A stretch of DNA of 64,000 nt, taken from Rhizorhabdus phycosphaerae (GTDB taxonomy: Bacteria; Pseudomonadota; Alphaproteobacteria; Sphingomonadales; Sphingomonadaceae). The stretch spans positions 744,001-808,000 of the forward strand of contig NZ_CP049107.1 of the NCBI RefSeq assembly GCF_011044255.1, in the 5' to 3' direction. Of the stretch, positions 26,907 to 38,182 are shown in pieces. Position numbers and translations under genes: made by a program. Within the stretch, counting starts at the first letter, position 1, and each line of letters opens with the position of its first letter. Below the pieces are notes generated by a model, which was not told where the DNA came from, ran no database searches, and saw only the letters and a list, made by a program, of their open reading frames with translations.

Positions 26907-28739
26907 TCAATCAAGGGTGACCACCACTTTGCCAAAGGCGCCGTGATTGGCCCGTGCGTAAGCGGCCTCCGCCTGATCAAAGGGGTAGCTGCTGTCGATT
27001 ACGGGCTTCAGCCCTTTGCTGACCATGAATTCCACGAGGTCTTCATGTTCCTTGCGCGAGCCGACCATCACCGCACTCAGGCGCAAAGCCGAGAAGATCA
27101 GGGGCAAGGCGTCGATCGTCCCGCCAAATCCATCGAGCGCCCCGATGAGGGCCAAATGCCCGTTCAGCCCCAAAGCGGAAACCGATTTCTGCAATGTACC
27201 CGCGCCACCAAGCTCGATCACATGATCTACGCCGGCGCCATTGGTCCGCTTGCGCAGTTCATCGCCCCATTCCGGGCACTCGCGGTAATTGATGGCATCG
27301 ACGGCACCGAGCAATCGGGCTTGCGCGATCTTATCCTCGCTGGAAGACAGGACGATCGGCCGTGCGCCCATTGCTGCAGCAAGCTGAATCGCGAACAACG
27401 CCACACCGCCGGTTCCGATTACCGCCACGCTGTCACCCGGCTGGACGTTGCCGAGGGGGCGCAACGCAGACCACGCGGTAACGCCGGCGCATGGCAGACA
27501 TGCGGCCTCCTCGTAGCTCCAATGGTCCGGAATCGCGACGACCCCACTTTCGGAAAGAACGACGTGATCGGCAAAAACGCCGGGTCCCCCAGCGCCCAAT
27601 GCAGACAGAACGCCAGGCAGAGTAAGGCGTCCCGCTGGCTGGTTTTGCAGAAATGCAGACGCCACACGGTCGCCTGCCTTCCATCGCGTCACGCCTTCCC
27701 CTACTGCCACGATCTCGCCTGCTGCATCGGAGAGAGGCGTGAAATGGTCGGCGCCGTTGACCGGATAGGAAAGATCGCGGACGCCGATATCGCGCCGATT
27801 GATCGATACGGCGTGGACACGAACCACTATCTCACCGACGCCAGGCTCGGGTGTGTCGGCGTCGCTCCTGACGAGGTCGTAGCCGGCGGCGCTCCGGACG
27901 AGATGGTAGCGCCGATTGCGATCGTTCATGCTTTCCGTACCTTTTGTATAACGCAGGATCGAACGGGCGAACGCACCGCTCTGCCGTTCGGGCGTTGCGA
28001 GAAAAGCGGGGCCGATCAATTCGACCGGCACGCTCGGAAATTGTTGCCGTACCTTGCTCAACATCCCGTTCAGGGTGAAGGGATCGTCGCTCGCCTGCAC
28101 TACGCGCACGGCGGTGCGGCCTTCTTTCAGGACCCTCGCCAGAACAGCGCCAAAGTCCTGAGCAAAGATCGCGTCGAAGGCCAGGTCGCGTCCCCGTCCG
28201 GCCACCAGCGCTCCAAGGGTCTCGGCATGGACGAGTTCGGGCACAGGATCGAGAAACAGCGAGCGCATCAGCGCGAATGTGTCGGTGATGTAGGTGCCAT
28301 CGCGATCGACAGCCGGCACACTCGCCATGTCTTCCCGAGTCGACGCGCGCTCATCCTGATCAGCCATCATGACGCCCGACAATATCAGCGACAGACAGCG
28401 TTCGGGCACCATCGCCGCAATCTCGGCAGCGAAATGCGTGCCGGTATGATGTCCCACGAGATGGAAGCGATCGATACCGAGGGCATCGATCGCCTCAAGC
28501 AACCAGAGCCCATAGTCGCGCGCGTTCGGAGCGCCCTGCGGCGTGAAACTTTGACCGAAACCGGGAGTGTCCAGCGCCACAGATGCCTGCCCGGCACGCT
28601 CCAGATATTTCATGACGAGTGAAAAGCTTGAGGAGGAAACAGGCGTTCGGTGCAAGAGGATCACCGGCGTTTCGCCCACCCCTGCCCTGCATCCGTGAAT
28701 CTGGCCGCCGGCTACGCAGACATAGAATTTCTTGCCCAT
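26907..28739 (-). CDS. Fused alpha/beta hydrolase - zinc-type alcohol dehydrogenase-like (MDR) protein
   Basis: One uninterrupted 610-residue frame with two complete enzymes. Residues 1-265 form an alpha/beta hydrolase (VILLHRTPVSSSSFS, LVGHHTGTHFAAEIAA, where the nucleophile position reads GHHTG instead of GxSxG). Residues 271-610 are a medium-chain dehydrogenase/reductase with AGDRVAS, a cofactor-binding GTGGVALFAIQLAA and AINYRECPEWGDEL. The second half begins at an internal ATG (27929) with GGAAAG just before it, exactly where a separate gene would start. Either this is a true fusion or two genes lost the stop between them. An N-terminal extension to 28820 is possible. Substrate unknown. 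Confidence 0.78.
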   Translation of the reverse strand: MGKKFYVCVAGGQIHGCRAGVGETPVILLHRTPVSSSSFSLVMKYLERAGQASVALDTPGFGQSFTPQGAPNARDYGLWLLEAIDALGIDRFHLVGHHTGTHFAAEIAAMVPERCLSLILSGVMMADQDERASTREDMASVPAVDRDGTYITDTFALMRSLFLDPVPELVHAETLGALVAGRGRDLAFDAIFAQDFGAVLARVLKEGRTAVRVVQASDDPFTLNGMLSKVRQQFPSVPVELIGPAFLATPERQSGAFARSILRYTKGTESMNDRNRRYHLVRSAAGYDLVRSDADTPEPGVGEIVVRVHAVSINRRDIGVRDLSYPVNGADHFTPLSDAAGEIVAVGEGVTRWKAGDRVASAFLQNQPAGRLTLPGVLSALGAGGPGVFADHVVLSESGVVAIPDHWSYEEAACLPCAGVTAWSALRPLGNVQPGDSVAVIGTGGVALFAIQLAAAMGARPIVLSSSEDKIAQARLLGAVDAINYRECPEWGDELRKRTNGAGVDHVIELGGAGTLQKSVSALGLNGHLALIGALDGFGGTIDALPLIFSALRLSAVMVGSRKEHEDLVEFMVSKGLKPVIDSSYPFDQAEAAYARANHGAFGKVVVTLD

Positions 28740-28967
28740 TCCCGCTTGTCCTCGCAGCGCCGCCAGACGACTCTGCTTGCCGCCCCTATCGCGCCTGCAG
28801 AAGCGAGCAGTGCATAACATCCGACAGGTGGATCATGCGTGCCGCCGGGCTGACGCGGCACCAGAACAGAAGATCGCACAAGCCGACATTCCAGCCTGCG
28901 AAAATCCGCTCGTGGCGCGCTACTGGGTAGCCTTCCTTCTCCATACGACCAATCGTCGCATTCCCGC

Positions 28968-30530
28968 TCAGCGCGGCAGTTCGGCGATCGCGTCGAGTAC
29001 CGCCTTGCGCTTCGGGGTCTCCGACAGCGGCTGGCCACTATGCTCGGCCATGCCGAAATGCATCGTCGTGCCGATCGGGCTGGTCGAGTGGTAGAGCATC
29101 AGCAGGTCGCCGAACTCCCGGTCCCAGCCGGTGAGGAAGCGGCGATAGGAGGCTCCCATGCGCGGGTCGCGGTTGAGCCGCTCCATCAGCGTCTTGTCCG
29201 GGCCGTTATAGGTCGCGTGCTGCCCGCCCTCATAGCCGATGTATCGCAGCCCCCGCGCGTCGGCCATCTGCTTGAACTGGCGCGCGGTCTTGAACGTCTC
29301 GGGGATCGAGGCATCGATGGCGGCGAAGATGGGGCCGAGATCGCTGGTCGGCGTCTTGGGGTCGGCGAGTACGGTCTGTGCGAAATAGAGCGCGCTCGAC
29401 AGCGCATCGATATGCTTCGCCATGTCCTTGTAGTTGAGGGCATATTCGACAAGGCCCGGCCAGGCATTCTGCCCCGACAGAATCCGCACGATGCCTTTGG
29501 GACGGTCGGCATAGACCTGTTCCCAGATGGTGAAGACCTCGATCGATCGCTGCGCGTAGCGCCGCATCCGCGCCTCGTTCTCGTCGGCCGACAGACGCAG
29601 CTTCATGCCCTCGTCTCGTGCCTGCCGTGCCGCCGGGAAATCGAGATTCCAGATTTCGTTGCCGACCTCGATATAGGCGGTGCGCTTAGGATCGAGATGC
29701 TCATGCACATAGCGTGCGAAGCTGGCGACGTAGAGCGCGTCCGCCTTCCACGGCAGCGTGAACCAGGGATCGACGCCCGCCTCATTGGCGAGCGCGACCA
29801 TATGCTCGACCGCGACACCCTGCCGCGACTGCTGGATGAAGGCGTCGGCCGGCGTGCGGCGCGACCAGTCGCCCGCTTCGTTCAGATTGGCCAGCGACCA
29901 GTCCATGAAGCGCACCGCCTTGTAGGCCGAGAGTTCCTTGACGAAGGCCGGATCGAACAGGGCACGCGGATCGGCATCGGCCTCGCGGCAGTCGATCGCG
30001 CGGACCGGATCGGCGGGGTTGGTTTCCTCGATCTTGAAATAGGCGGTGCGGACGTCGGGCCGCCAGATGAAGTCGATCCGCCCGGGGCTCGCGCGCAGGT
30101 TGAAGGTCGCGACGCCGGCGACCTTTCCCTGTCCCTTATAGGTGCAGCGAACGGCCAGATCGGCATCGTAGCTGCGCGGCGGGCGCGTCAGCGCCAGCGC
30201 GGCCTGTTCGCCGGGACGCAGCGACAGCACCGTGCCGCGCGCGTCGAGGCGGTTGGCGGGCATCTCTGACCAGCCGCCCATGATCGAACTCCAGCCACCG
30301 CCGGCCGCGAGGTTCATGAAGGAACGCTCGGCGGTCCAATAAGCCACCGTCGAGAGATTGAGGCCGATCGCGGTCTTCTGCTTGGGCAGAGGCGCTGCCG
30401 CCGTCGCCGGCGCCGCAATGACATTGTCGCCAAAGGAAGCGCCCGGCGCCGCCCCCTTATCGTAGCGTGTGACCGCGACCAGAGCGGCACAGGCTGCACC
30501 AGCGAAGCCGAGCACCGCGAGACGCCTCAT
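28968..30530 (-). CDS. Secreted glycosidase-like protein (TIM-barrel, cellulose-binding-type annotation in relatives)
   Basis: A 520-residue exported protein with a signal-like N-terminus (MRRLAVLGFAGAACAALVAV). The central region, including KAVRFMDWSLANLNEAGDW, WFTLPWKADALYVASFARYVHEHL and then YIEVGNEIWNLDF, looks like a (beta/alpha)8 glycoside hydrolase of clan A type, where the NE pair carries the acid/base glutamate. A later RYIGYEGGQHATY holds a candidate nucleophile glutamate. Sphingomonad homologues are, from memory, often labelled cellulose-binding proteins; the substrate is not established. In-frame GTG (30542) and TTG (30536) codons are alternative starts. Confidence 0.68.
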   Translation of the reverse strand: MRRLAVLGFAGAACAALVAVTRYDKGAAPGASFGDNVIAAPATAAAPLPKQKTAIGLNLSTVAYWTAERSFMNLAAGGGWSSIMGGWSEMPANRLDARGTVLSLRPGEQAALALTRPPRSYDADLAVRCTYKGQGKVAGVATFNLRASPGRIDFIWRPDVRTAYFKIEETNPADPVRAIDCREADADPRALFDPAFVKELSAYKAVRFMDWSLANLNEAGDWSRRTPADAFIQQSRQGVAVEHMVALANEAGVDPWFTLPWKADALYVASFARYVHEHLDPKRTAYIEVGNEIWNLDFPAARQARDEGMKLRLSADENEARMRRYAQRSIEVFTIWEQVYADRPKGIVRILSGQNAWPGLVEYALNYKDMAKHIDALSSALYFAQTVLADPKTPTSDLGPIFAAIDASIPETFKTARQFKQMADARGLRYIGYEGGQHATYNGPDKTLMERLNRDPRMGASYRRFLTGWDREFGDLLMLYHSTSPIGTTMHFGMAEHSGQPLSETPKRKAVLDAIAELPR

Positions 30531-30685
30531 GAACAACCGCACATTCGCCCCCGCTTCTTCGCTCCGGTTGCAGCTATAGGATCGGGCTCGCCTGGACGAA
30601 AGCCCCTGCCCCAAAGCGCGTGGCGATGCATCGGCTGTCGACATCCGCCCTTGGCGCCTTCCCGCCGCTGTTCTACACATGTCCC

Positions 30686-32347
30686 ATGCTGACCACGCTG
30701 GCGATCCGGGATGTCGTGCTGATCGAGGCGCTCGATCTGGAGTTCGGCCCCGGTCTGGGCACGCTGACCGGCGAGACCGGCGCGGGCAAGTCGATCCTGC
30801 TCGATTCGCTGGGACTTGCGCTCGGGGCGCGTGCCGACAGCGGCCTCGTCCGAACCGGCGCGGCACAAGCGATCGTATCGGCCGGCTTCGACCTGCCGGC
30901 CGACCATCCCGCCTTCGCCCTCCTCGCGGAAAATGGCTATGAGGCGGAGCCGGGCGAGGCGCTGGTCATCCGCCGGGTGGTCAAGGCCGATGGCGGCAGC
31001 CGCGCCTTCGTCAACGATCAGCCCGCATCGGCGGCCACGCTCCGCGAACTCGGCGCGATGCTCGTCGAGATTCACGGCCAGCATGACGATCGCGGCCTGA
31101 TCAATCCGCGCGGACACCGCCTGCTGCTCGACAGCTTCGGGCGGCTCGACGTGGGACGCATCGCCGGTCTTCATGCTGCGTGGCGCCAGGCCGAGGATGC
31201 GCTGGACGCCGCGCGGACCGACCTGGACAATGCCGCGCGCGATCGTGAATGGCTCGACCATGCGGTCGCGGAGCTGAGCCGTTTCGGCGCCGAGCCCGGC
31301 GAGGAAGCCATCCTCGCAGCCGAGCGTGCCGACATGCAGAAGGGCGCCCGCCTTGCCGACGATCTTACGGCGGTCAGCGCGCACCTCGAAGGCTCTGACG
31401 GCGGGCTGGCGGCGCTGCGTCAGGCGGCGCGCAGGCTGGACCGCATCGCGCCCGAACATCCGCTGCTCGCCGAGGCGCTCGAGGCGCTCGATCGCGCCGT
31501 GATCGAGGCGGGCGAGGCAGAGGACAAGCTCGCCGCCGCCGCCGAGGCGATGCGCTTCGACCCCGCAAGGCTGGAGACGGTGGAGACCCGCCTGTTCGAG
31601 CTGCGCGCGCTGGCTCGCAAGCATCGGGTGGAGCCCGAGGGCCTATCTGCGCTCCGCGACGAACTGGCGGCCCGGCTCGACCGGATCGAAGCCGGAGACG
31701 CTGGCCTCGCCGCGCTGGAGACGGCGGCCCGCAATGCACGGGCGGCCTATGTCGAGGCTGCAGAGCAGCTGAGCCAGGCCCGCCGCGAGGCCGCCGCGCG
31801 GCTCGATGTCGCCGTGGCTGGCGAGCTTGCGCCACTGAAGCTCGACGCCGCGCGGTTCCGCACCGTCGTCGAGACGCTGCCCGAAAGCGGATGGACCGCT
31901 GCGGGCCGCGACCGTGTCGAGTTCGAGATCTCGACCAATCCGGGCGCTCCCTTCGCCCCGCTGATGAAGATCGCCAGCGGCGGCGAATTGTCGCGCTTCA
32001 TCCTCGCGCTCAAGGTAGCGCTCGCCGAGCAGGGCTCCGCCACGACGATGATCTTCGACGAGATCGACCGCGGCGTCGGCGGTGCCGTTGCGAGCGCGAT
32101 CGGCGAGCGGCTGCAGCGGCTGTCGCGCGGTGCACAATTGCTCGTCGTGACCCACAGCCCGCAGGTCGCCGCGCGCGGCGCGCATCATTGGCTGATCGCC
32201 AAGAGCCATGACGGCTTCGTCACGCGCACCGGCGTGCGGCCGCTCGACGAAGCCGAGCGTCAGGAAGAGATCGCCCGCATGTTGTCGGGTGCCGAAATCA
32301 CCGCCGAGGCCCGGGCGCAGGCCATGCGCCTGCTCGAAGTGGCCTGA
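30686..32347 (+). CDS. recN: DNA repair protein RecN
   Basis: SMC-like ATPase acting early in recombinational repair of double-strand breaks. The 553-residue protein has an N-terminal Walker A GETGAGKS at residues 29-36, a long charged coiled-coil middle (about 160-375), and C-terminal signature KIASGGELSRFILALK, Walker B TMIFDEIDRGVGG and THSPQVAARG. The frame is open upstream, but the ATG at 30686 gives the family start LTTLAIRDVVLI. The stop lies seven bases from the convergent FKBP gene. No LexA box is claimed. Confidence 0.94.
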   Translation: MLTTLAIRDVVLIEALDLEFGPGLGTLTGETGAGKSILLDSLGLALGARADSGLVRTGAAQAIVSAGFDLPADHPAFALLAENGYEAEPGEALVIRRVVKADGGSRAFVNDQPASAATLRELGAMLVEIHGQHDDRGLINPRGHRLLLDSFGRLDVGRIAGLHAAWRQAEDALDAARTDLDNAARDREWLDHAVAELSRFGAEPGEEAILAAERADMQKGARLADDLTAVSAHLEGSDGGLAALRQAARRLDRIAPEHPLLAEALEALDRAVIEAGEAEDKLAAAAEAMRFDPARLETVETRLFELRALARKHRVEPEGLSALRDELAARLDRIEAGDAGLAALETAARNARAAYVEAAEQLSQARREAAARLDVAVAGELAPLKLDAARFRTVVETLPESGWTAAGRDRVEFEISTNPGAPFAPLMKIASGGELSRFILALKVALAEQGSATTMIFDEIDRGVGGAVASAIGERLQRLSRGAQLLVVTHSPQVAARGAHHWLIAKSHDGFVTRTGVRPLDEAERQEEIARMLSGAEITAEARAQAMRLLEVA

Positions 32348-32354
32348 CGCGCCG

Positions 32355-32765
32355 TTACTCGACCTTCAGAAGCTGGATATCGAAGATCAGCCAGCTGTTG
32401 GGCGGGATCGTTTCGTCGCCTTCCGAACCATAAGCGACGGCAGGCGGCAGGATCAGCGTGCGCTTGCCGCCGACCTTCATGCCGACGACGCCATCGTCCC
32501 AGCCCTTGATGACTTCGCCGGCGCCAAGGAAGAAGGTGAAGGGCTCGCTCCCGACCGAGCTGTCGAACTTGGTCGATCGCTTGCCCCCGCGATAGAGCCA
32601 GCCGGTATAATGGACCGTGACGGATCGCCCGGCGACGGCTTCCGGCCCTTTGCCGACGACGATGTCCTCGACCTGGGTGCCTCCGGCAAGGGTCCGCGCC
32701 TCGACCGAGACGCCCGCCGATGCACCGATGATTGCCAGTGCGATCAGATGTTTGGCGAAGCGCAT
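32355..32765 (-). CDS. FKBP-type peptidyl-prolyl cis-trans isomerase, exported
   Basis: A 136-residue protein with a signal peptide (residues 1-23, LIALAIIGASAGVSVEA) and one complete FKBP domain: VTVHYTGWLYRGGKRSTKFDSS, EPFTFFLGAGEVIKGWDDGVVGMKVGGKRTLILPP, then AYGSEGDETIPPNSWLIFDIQLL. The residues that line the isomerase pocket (Y, F, D, W, Y, F) are kept, so it should be active. It should help fold proteins in the periplasm. It lacks the long dimerisation arm of FkpA/Mip, so it is a minimal FKBP. Confidence 0.9.
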   Translation of the reverse strand: MRFAKHLIALAIIGASAGVSVEARTLAGGTQVEDIVVGKGPEAVAGRSVTVHYTGWLYRGGKRSTKFDSSVGSEPFTFFLGAGEVIKGWDDGVVGMKVGGKRTLILPPAVAYGSEGDETIPPNSWLIFDIQLLKVE

Positions 32766-32900
32766 TGCTATTTGTCCTCAACATAGGGCGCTCAGTTGAA
32801 CGCCAAAGCTGCCTATCGATAGGCAGCCGCCGAACGCCTGCCAAGCCCATGTCCGAAGGGGCGATCCGAGACGCTTGGCCCGCCTCGTCCGCCCGCCTAG

Positions 32901-35021
<2,121 letters not shown>

Positions 35022-35084
35022 TGCGATCTGGAGGCGCGGGGGAATATCGCTTGCAGGCGAAATGCCCGGCTCTACAAGGCGGGC

Positions 35085-36965
35085 ATGGCCCATTCGCCTC
35101 GTCGCCTGCCCTATCTTCTGCTCGGAGGCCTGATCGTCGCGATCATTGCCGCGGCCAGCGCGATCTATCTGACGCGCGCGCAGAGCCGCGCCGGCGGATG
35201 GGCGGCGCATTCGCTGCGGGTCGAAGTGCTGCTGACCGGGATGGCCGATCGGATGCGCGCGATCGAGTCCGAGCATCGCGGCTATCTGCTGGTGGGCGCG
35301 CCGGCCTTGCGCGAGCGCGTTGCGCAATTGTCGGCGCGGATCGAACCGGCGCTGGACCAGATCGAGCGCGAGGTGAGCGACAATCCCCGGCAGATCAGGA
35401 ATGTCGCCACATTGCGGGCGGCCGTGCGGGCGAAGCTGAGCTTTGCGAAGGATGGCATCGGGGCATTCGACCGAGGCCGACGGATGGAAGCCGTCGCCGC
35501 TGTCGCCTCGGGCGAAGGCCATGTGCGCATTCAGCGAGTCATCGACATCATCAATCGCATGCTCGCAGAAGAAGAACGCCTTCTTGCCGAGCGGCGCGCT
35601 CAGACCGAACAACTCGTCATGAGCCTCGGCCTGGTGCTTGTCGCCACTGTCATCCTTGTCCTGATCGTCGCCGCAGCCCTGATCCGCGACAGCAACGCGC
35701 GCGAGCGCGAATTGCTGACGGAGCGTGACCGGGCGCTCGCCGCCGAACAGGCTATGCGCGTACAGGTGGAAGCCCGCGAGAAGGCCGAAGCGCAGATCCT
35801 GCATATGCAGAAGCTCGAATCGATCGGGCAGCTGACCGGCGGTATCGCTCATGATTTCAACAACATGCTCGCGATCGTTATCGGCAGCCTGGATCTCGCG
35901 AAGCGACGTATCGGTGGCGATACCGACAGGCTGATACGCTATATCGACAACGCGCATGAAGGAGCTCAGCGCGCTGCCAGTCTGACCGCGCGCCTCCTCG
36001 CCTTCTCGCGCCAGCAACCGCTCGCGCCGCTGACGATCGACACCAATCGTCTGGTCGCCGGCATGTCCGAAATGCTCAAGCGCACCATCGGCGAGCAGTA
36101 TATGATCGAGACGGTGCTTGCAGGCGGCCTGTGGCGCTGCCTTGCCGATCCCAGTCAGCTCGAAAATGCGATCGTCAATCTCGTGGTCAACGCGCGCGAC
36201 GCGATGGCCGACGGCGGCAAGGTGACGATCGAAACCGCCAATGCCTATCTGGACGACGAATATGCGCGCATCCATCCGGAGGTCCGGCCCGGCCAATATG
36301 TGATGGTCGGGGTGACCGATACCGGCAGCGGCATGTCGCCCGATGTGCTGAAGCGCGCTTTCGACCCCTTCTTCACGACCAAAGCGGTGGGCAAGGGCAC
36401 CGGCCTGGGCCTCAGCCAGATATTCGGCTTCATGAAGCAGACTGGTGGCCATGCAGCGATCTATTCGGAGCCCGGCCAGGGAACGACGGTACGTCTCTAT
36501 CTGCCGCGCAGCCAGGACCCGCTGCAGGATGCGAATGGCCGCTACATCCTCGACAGCGACGAGGCGCCCCGCGCGAAGCAAGGCGAGGCGATCCTCGTGG
36601 TCGAGGACGAACAGCGGGTGCGCCATTTCTCGGTCGATGCGCTGCGCGACCTTGGCTATTCGGTGATCTCCGCCGCCAGCGCGGCCGAGGCGATCCGGAC
36701 GCTGGAGGAGCAGCCGGTGATCGACATGCTCTTCACCGACATCGTCATGCCCGAGATGAACGGGCGCGAACTGGCGGAAAAGGTTCTGAAGATGCGGCCC
36801 GGCATCAAAATCCTCTACACCACCGGCTATACGCGCAATGCCGTCGTCCATAACGGGATGCTCGACGCCGGCGTCGCCTTCCTGTCGAAGCCCTTCACCC
36901 TCATGCAACTGGCGCTGAAGGTGCGGCAGGTTCTCGACGGCGGCGGCTTCAACCGGCCCGTCTGA
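35085..36965 (+). CDS. CHASE3-domain hybrid histidine kinase with receiver domain
   Basis: A 626-residue membrane kinase. Two membrane helices (about 9-29 and 180-200) flank a helical CHASE3 sensor domain. A coiled stretch leads to the phospho-acceptor H256 in TGGIAHDFNNMLAIV, the HATPase domain has NLVVNARDAM, DTGSGM and GKGTGLGLSQIFGF, and a C-terminal receiver domain has VVEDEQRVR, the phospho-aspartate in FTDIVMPEMNG and the lysine in LSKPFT. The HDFNN type is common in alphaproteobacterial hybrid kinases. It sits between ligA and an aminotransferase gene with no partner regulator nearby, so its output is unknown. Confidence 0.92.
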   Translation: MAHSPRRLPYLLLGGLIVAIIAAASAIYLTRAQSRAGGWAAHSLRVEVLLTGMADRMRAIESEHRGYLLVGAPALRERVAQLSARIEPALDQIEREVSDNPRQIRNVATLRAAVRAKLSFAKDGIGAFDRGRRMEAVAAVASGEGHVRIQRVIDIINRMLAEEERLLAERRAQTEQLVMSLGLVLVATVILVLIVAAALIRDSNARERELLTERDRALAAEQAMRVQVEAREKAEAQILHMQKLESIGQLTGGIAHDFNNMLAIVIGSLDLAKRRIGGDTDRLIRYIDNAHEGAQRAASLTARLLAFSRQQPLAPLTIDTNRLVAGMSEMLKRTIGEQYMIETVLAGGLWRCLADPSQLENAIVNLVVNARDAMADGGKVTIETANAYLDDEYARIHPEVRPGQYVMVGVTDTGSGMSPDVLKRAFDPFFTTKAVGKGTGLGLSQIFGFMKQTGGHAAIYSEPGQGTTVRLYLPRSQDPLQDANGRYILDSDEAPRAKQGEAILVVEDEQRVRHFSVDALRDLGYSVISAASAAEAIRTLEEQPVIDMLFTDIVMPEMNGRELAEKVLKMRPGIKILYTTGYTRNAVVHNGMLDAGVAFLSKPFTLMQLALKVRQVLDGGGFNRPV

Positions 36966-36970
36966 CATCC

Positions 36971-38134
36971 ATGAACCCGGTCTATGCTGCGCTGCCGACG
37001 ACGATCTTCGAGACGATGTCGGCGCTTGCCCGCGAAACAGGCGCGATCAATCTCGGCCAGGGTTTTCCAGACGCGCCGGGCCCCGACGACGTCCGCCGCG
37101 TCGCCGCCGAGGCGCTGGTCGACGGCTATAACCAATATCCGCCGATGGCCGGCCTGCCCGATCTGCGCCAGGCCATTGCCGATCATTATCGCGACCATCA
37201 GGGCCTCGACCTCGACTGGCAGAGCGAGGTGATCGTCACTTCGGGCGCAACCGAGGCGATCGCGGCCGGCATATTGGCGCTGGTGGCGCCGGGCGACGAG
37301 GTCGTCCTGTTCCAGCCGCTCTACGACGCCTATGTGCCGATGGTGCGACGCGCGGGCGGCATTCCCCACATGGTCGATCTCGACCCGCGCGACTGGTCGC
37401 TCGATCCTGCAGCGCTCGATGCGGCGTTCAACGAGCGTACCCGGCTGGTGGTGATCAACAACCCGATCAATCCCAGCGGAACGATGCTGGGCGGCGATGT
37501 GCTGGCGATGATCGCCGAGCGCTGCATCCGCTTCGATGCCTATGCGCTGTGCGACGAGGTGTGGGAGCATGTCCGCTTCGGGCGCGACCATGTGCCGATG
37601 ATCGCCCTGCCCGGCATGCGCGAACGCACGGTGAAGATAGGATCCGCCGGGAAGATCTTCGCGCTGACCGGATGGAAGGTCGGCTGGATGATCGCCGCCC
37701 CGACGCTCGCGCGGCAGATTGCCAAGGCGCATCAGTTCCTGACCTTCACCACGGCGCCCAATCTGCAAACGGCAGTTGCACATGGCCTGCGCAAGCCGCC
37801 GGAGTGGTTCGAGACGATGCGCGCGGATTTCGCGCGGTCGAGGGAGAGGCTGGTGCGCGGTCTCGAAAGCGCGGGCTATCGCGTGCTGCCGAGCGAGGCG
37901 ACCTGGTTCGTGTCGGTCGATCTGCCGGCGTCGGGCATCGCGCTGGACGATGTCACCTTTGCCGAGCGCATGGCACGCGAGGGTGGCGTCGTCACCATCC
38001 CCGTCTCCGCTTTCTACGAAGAACGCCATGTGCGCCACATCGTCCGCCTCTGCTATTGCAAGGACGACGCCACGCTCGACGCCGCGATCGAGCGGCTGGG
38101 CGCGATGCGCCAGCGCCTCACCGCCACGAAATGA
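36971..38134 (+). CDS. Class I/II pyridoxal phosphate aminotransferase
   Basis: A 387-residue fold-type I aminotransferase. It shows INLGQGFPDAPGPDDV at the N-terminus, VIVTSGATEAI for phosphate contacts, NNPINPSGTM, and the PLP lysine in GSAGKIFALTGWKVGWM at about residue 228; an arginine near the end (IVRLCYCKD) would bind the substrate carboxylate. The SAGK pattern matches the branch with methionine aminotransferase YbdL and kynurenine/glutamine aminotransferases, so a 2-oxo-acid role with Met, Gln or aromatic substrates is likely but not fixed. It starts five bases after the kinase stop, so the two probably share a transcript. Confidence 0.88.
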   Translation: MNPVYAALPTTIFETMSALARETGAINLGQGFPDAPGPDDVRRVAAEALVDGYNQYPPMAGLPDLRQAIADHYRDHQGLDLDWQSEVIVTSGATEAIAAGILALVAPGDEVVLFQPLYDAYVPMVRRAGGIPHMVDLDPRDWSLDPAALDAAFNERTRLVVINNPINPSGTMLGGDVLAMIAERCIRFDAYALCDEVWEHVRFGRDHVPMIALPGMRERTVKIGSAGKIFALTGWKVGWMIAAPTLARQIAKAHQFLTFTTAPNLQTAVAHGLRKPPEWFETMRADFARSRERLVRGLESAGYRVLPSEATWFVSVDLPASGIALDDVTFAERMAREGGVVTIPVSAFYEERHVRHIVRLCYCKDDATLDAAIERLGAMRQRLTATK

Positions 38135-38137
38135 AAA

Positions 38138-38166
38138 GGGCGGCCAATTGGCCGCCCCTTCCTTAC
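38138..38166. terminator. Bidirectional terminator between aminotransferase and helicase genes
   Basis: GGGCGGCC-AATT-GGCCGCCC (38138-38157) is a perfect eight-base stem, with CTTCCTT after it on the plus strand and TTTTCATTT on the minus strand. It sits between two convergent genes. Confidence 0.8.
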
Positions 38167-38182
38167 GCCTGTCCGACTTGCC

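Noticed and set aside
26943-28622. A 559-codon plus-strand frame opposite the hydrolase-dehydrogenase gene
   Set aside because: The product has no coherent fold or motif, while the minus strand encodes two clear enzymes.
28740-28967. A possible regulator remnant upstream of the fusion gene
   Set aside because: Short open segments exist on the minus strand, but none matches a DNA-binding motif and they are interrupted by stops; I see no supportable gene there.
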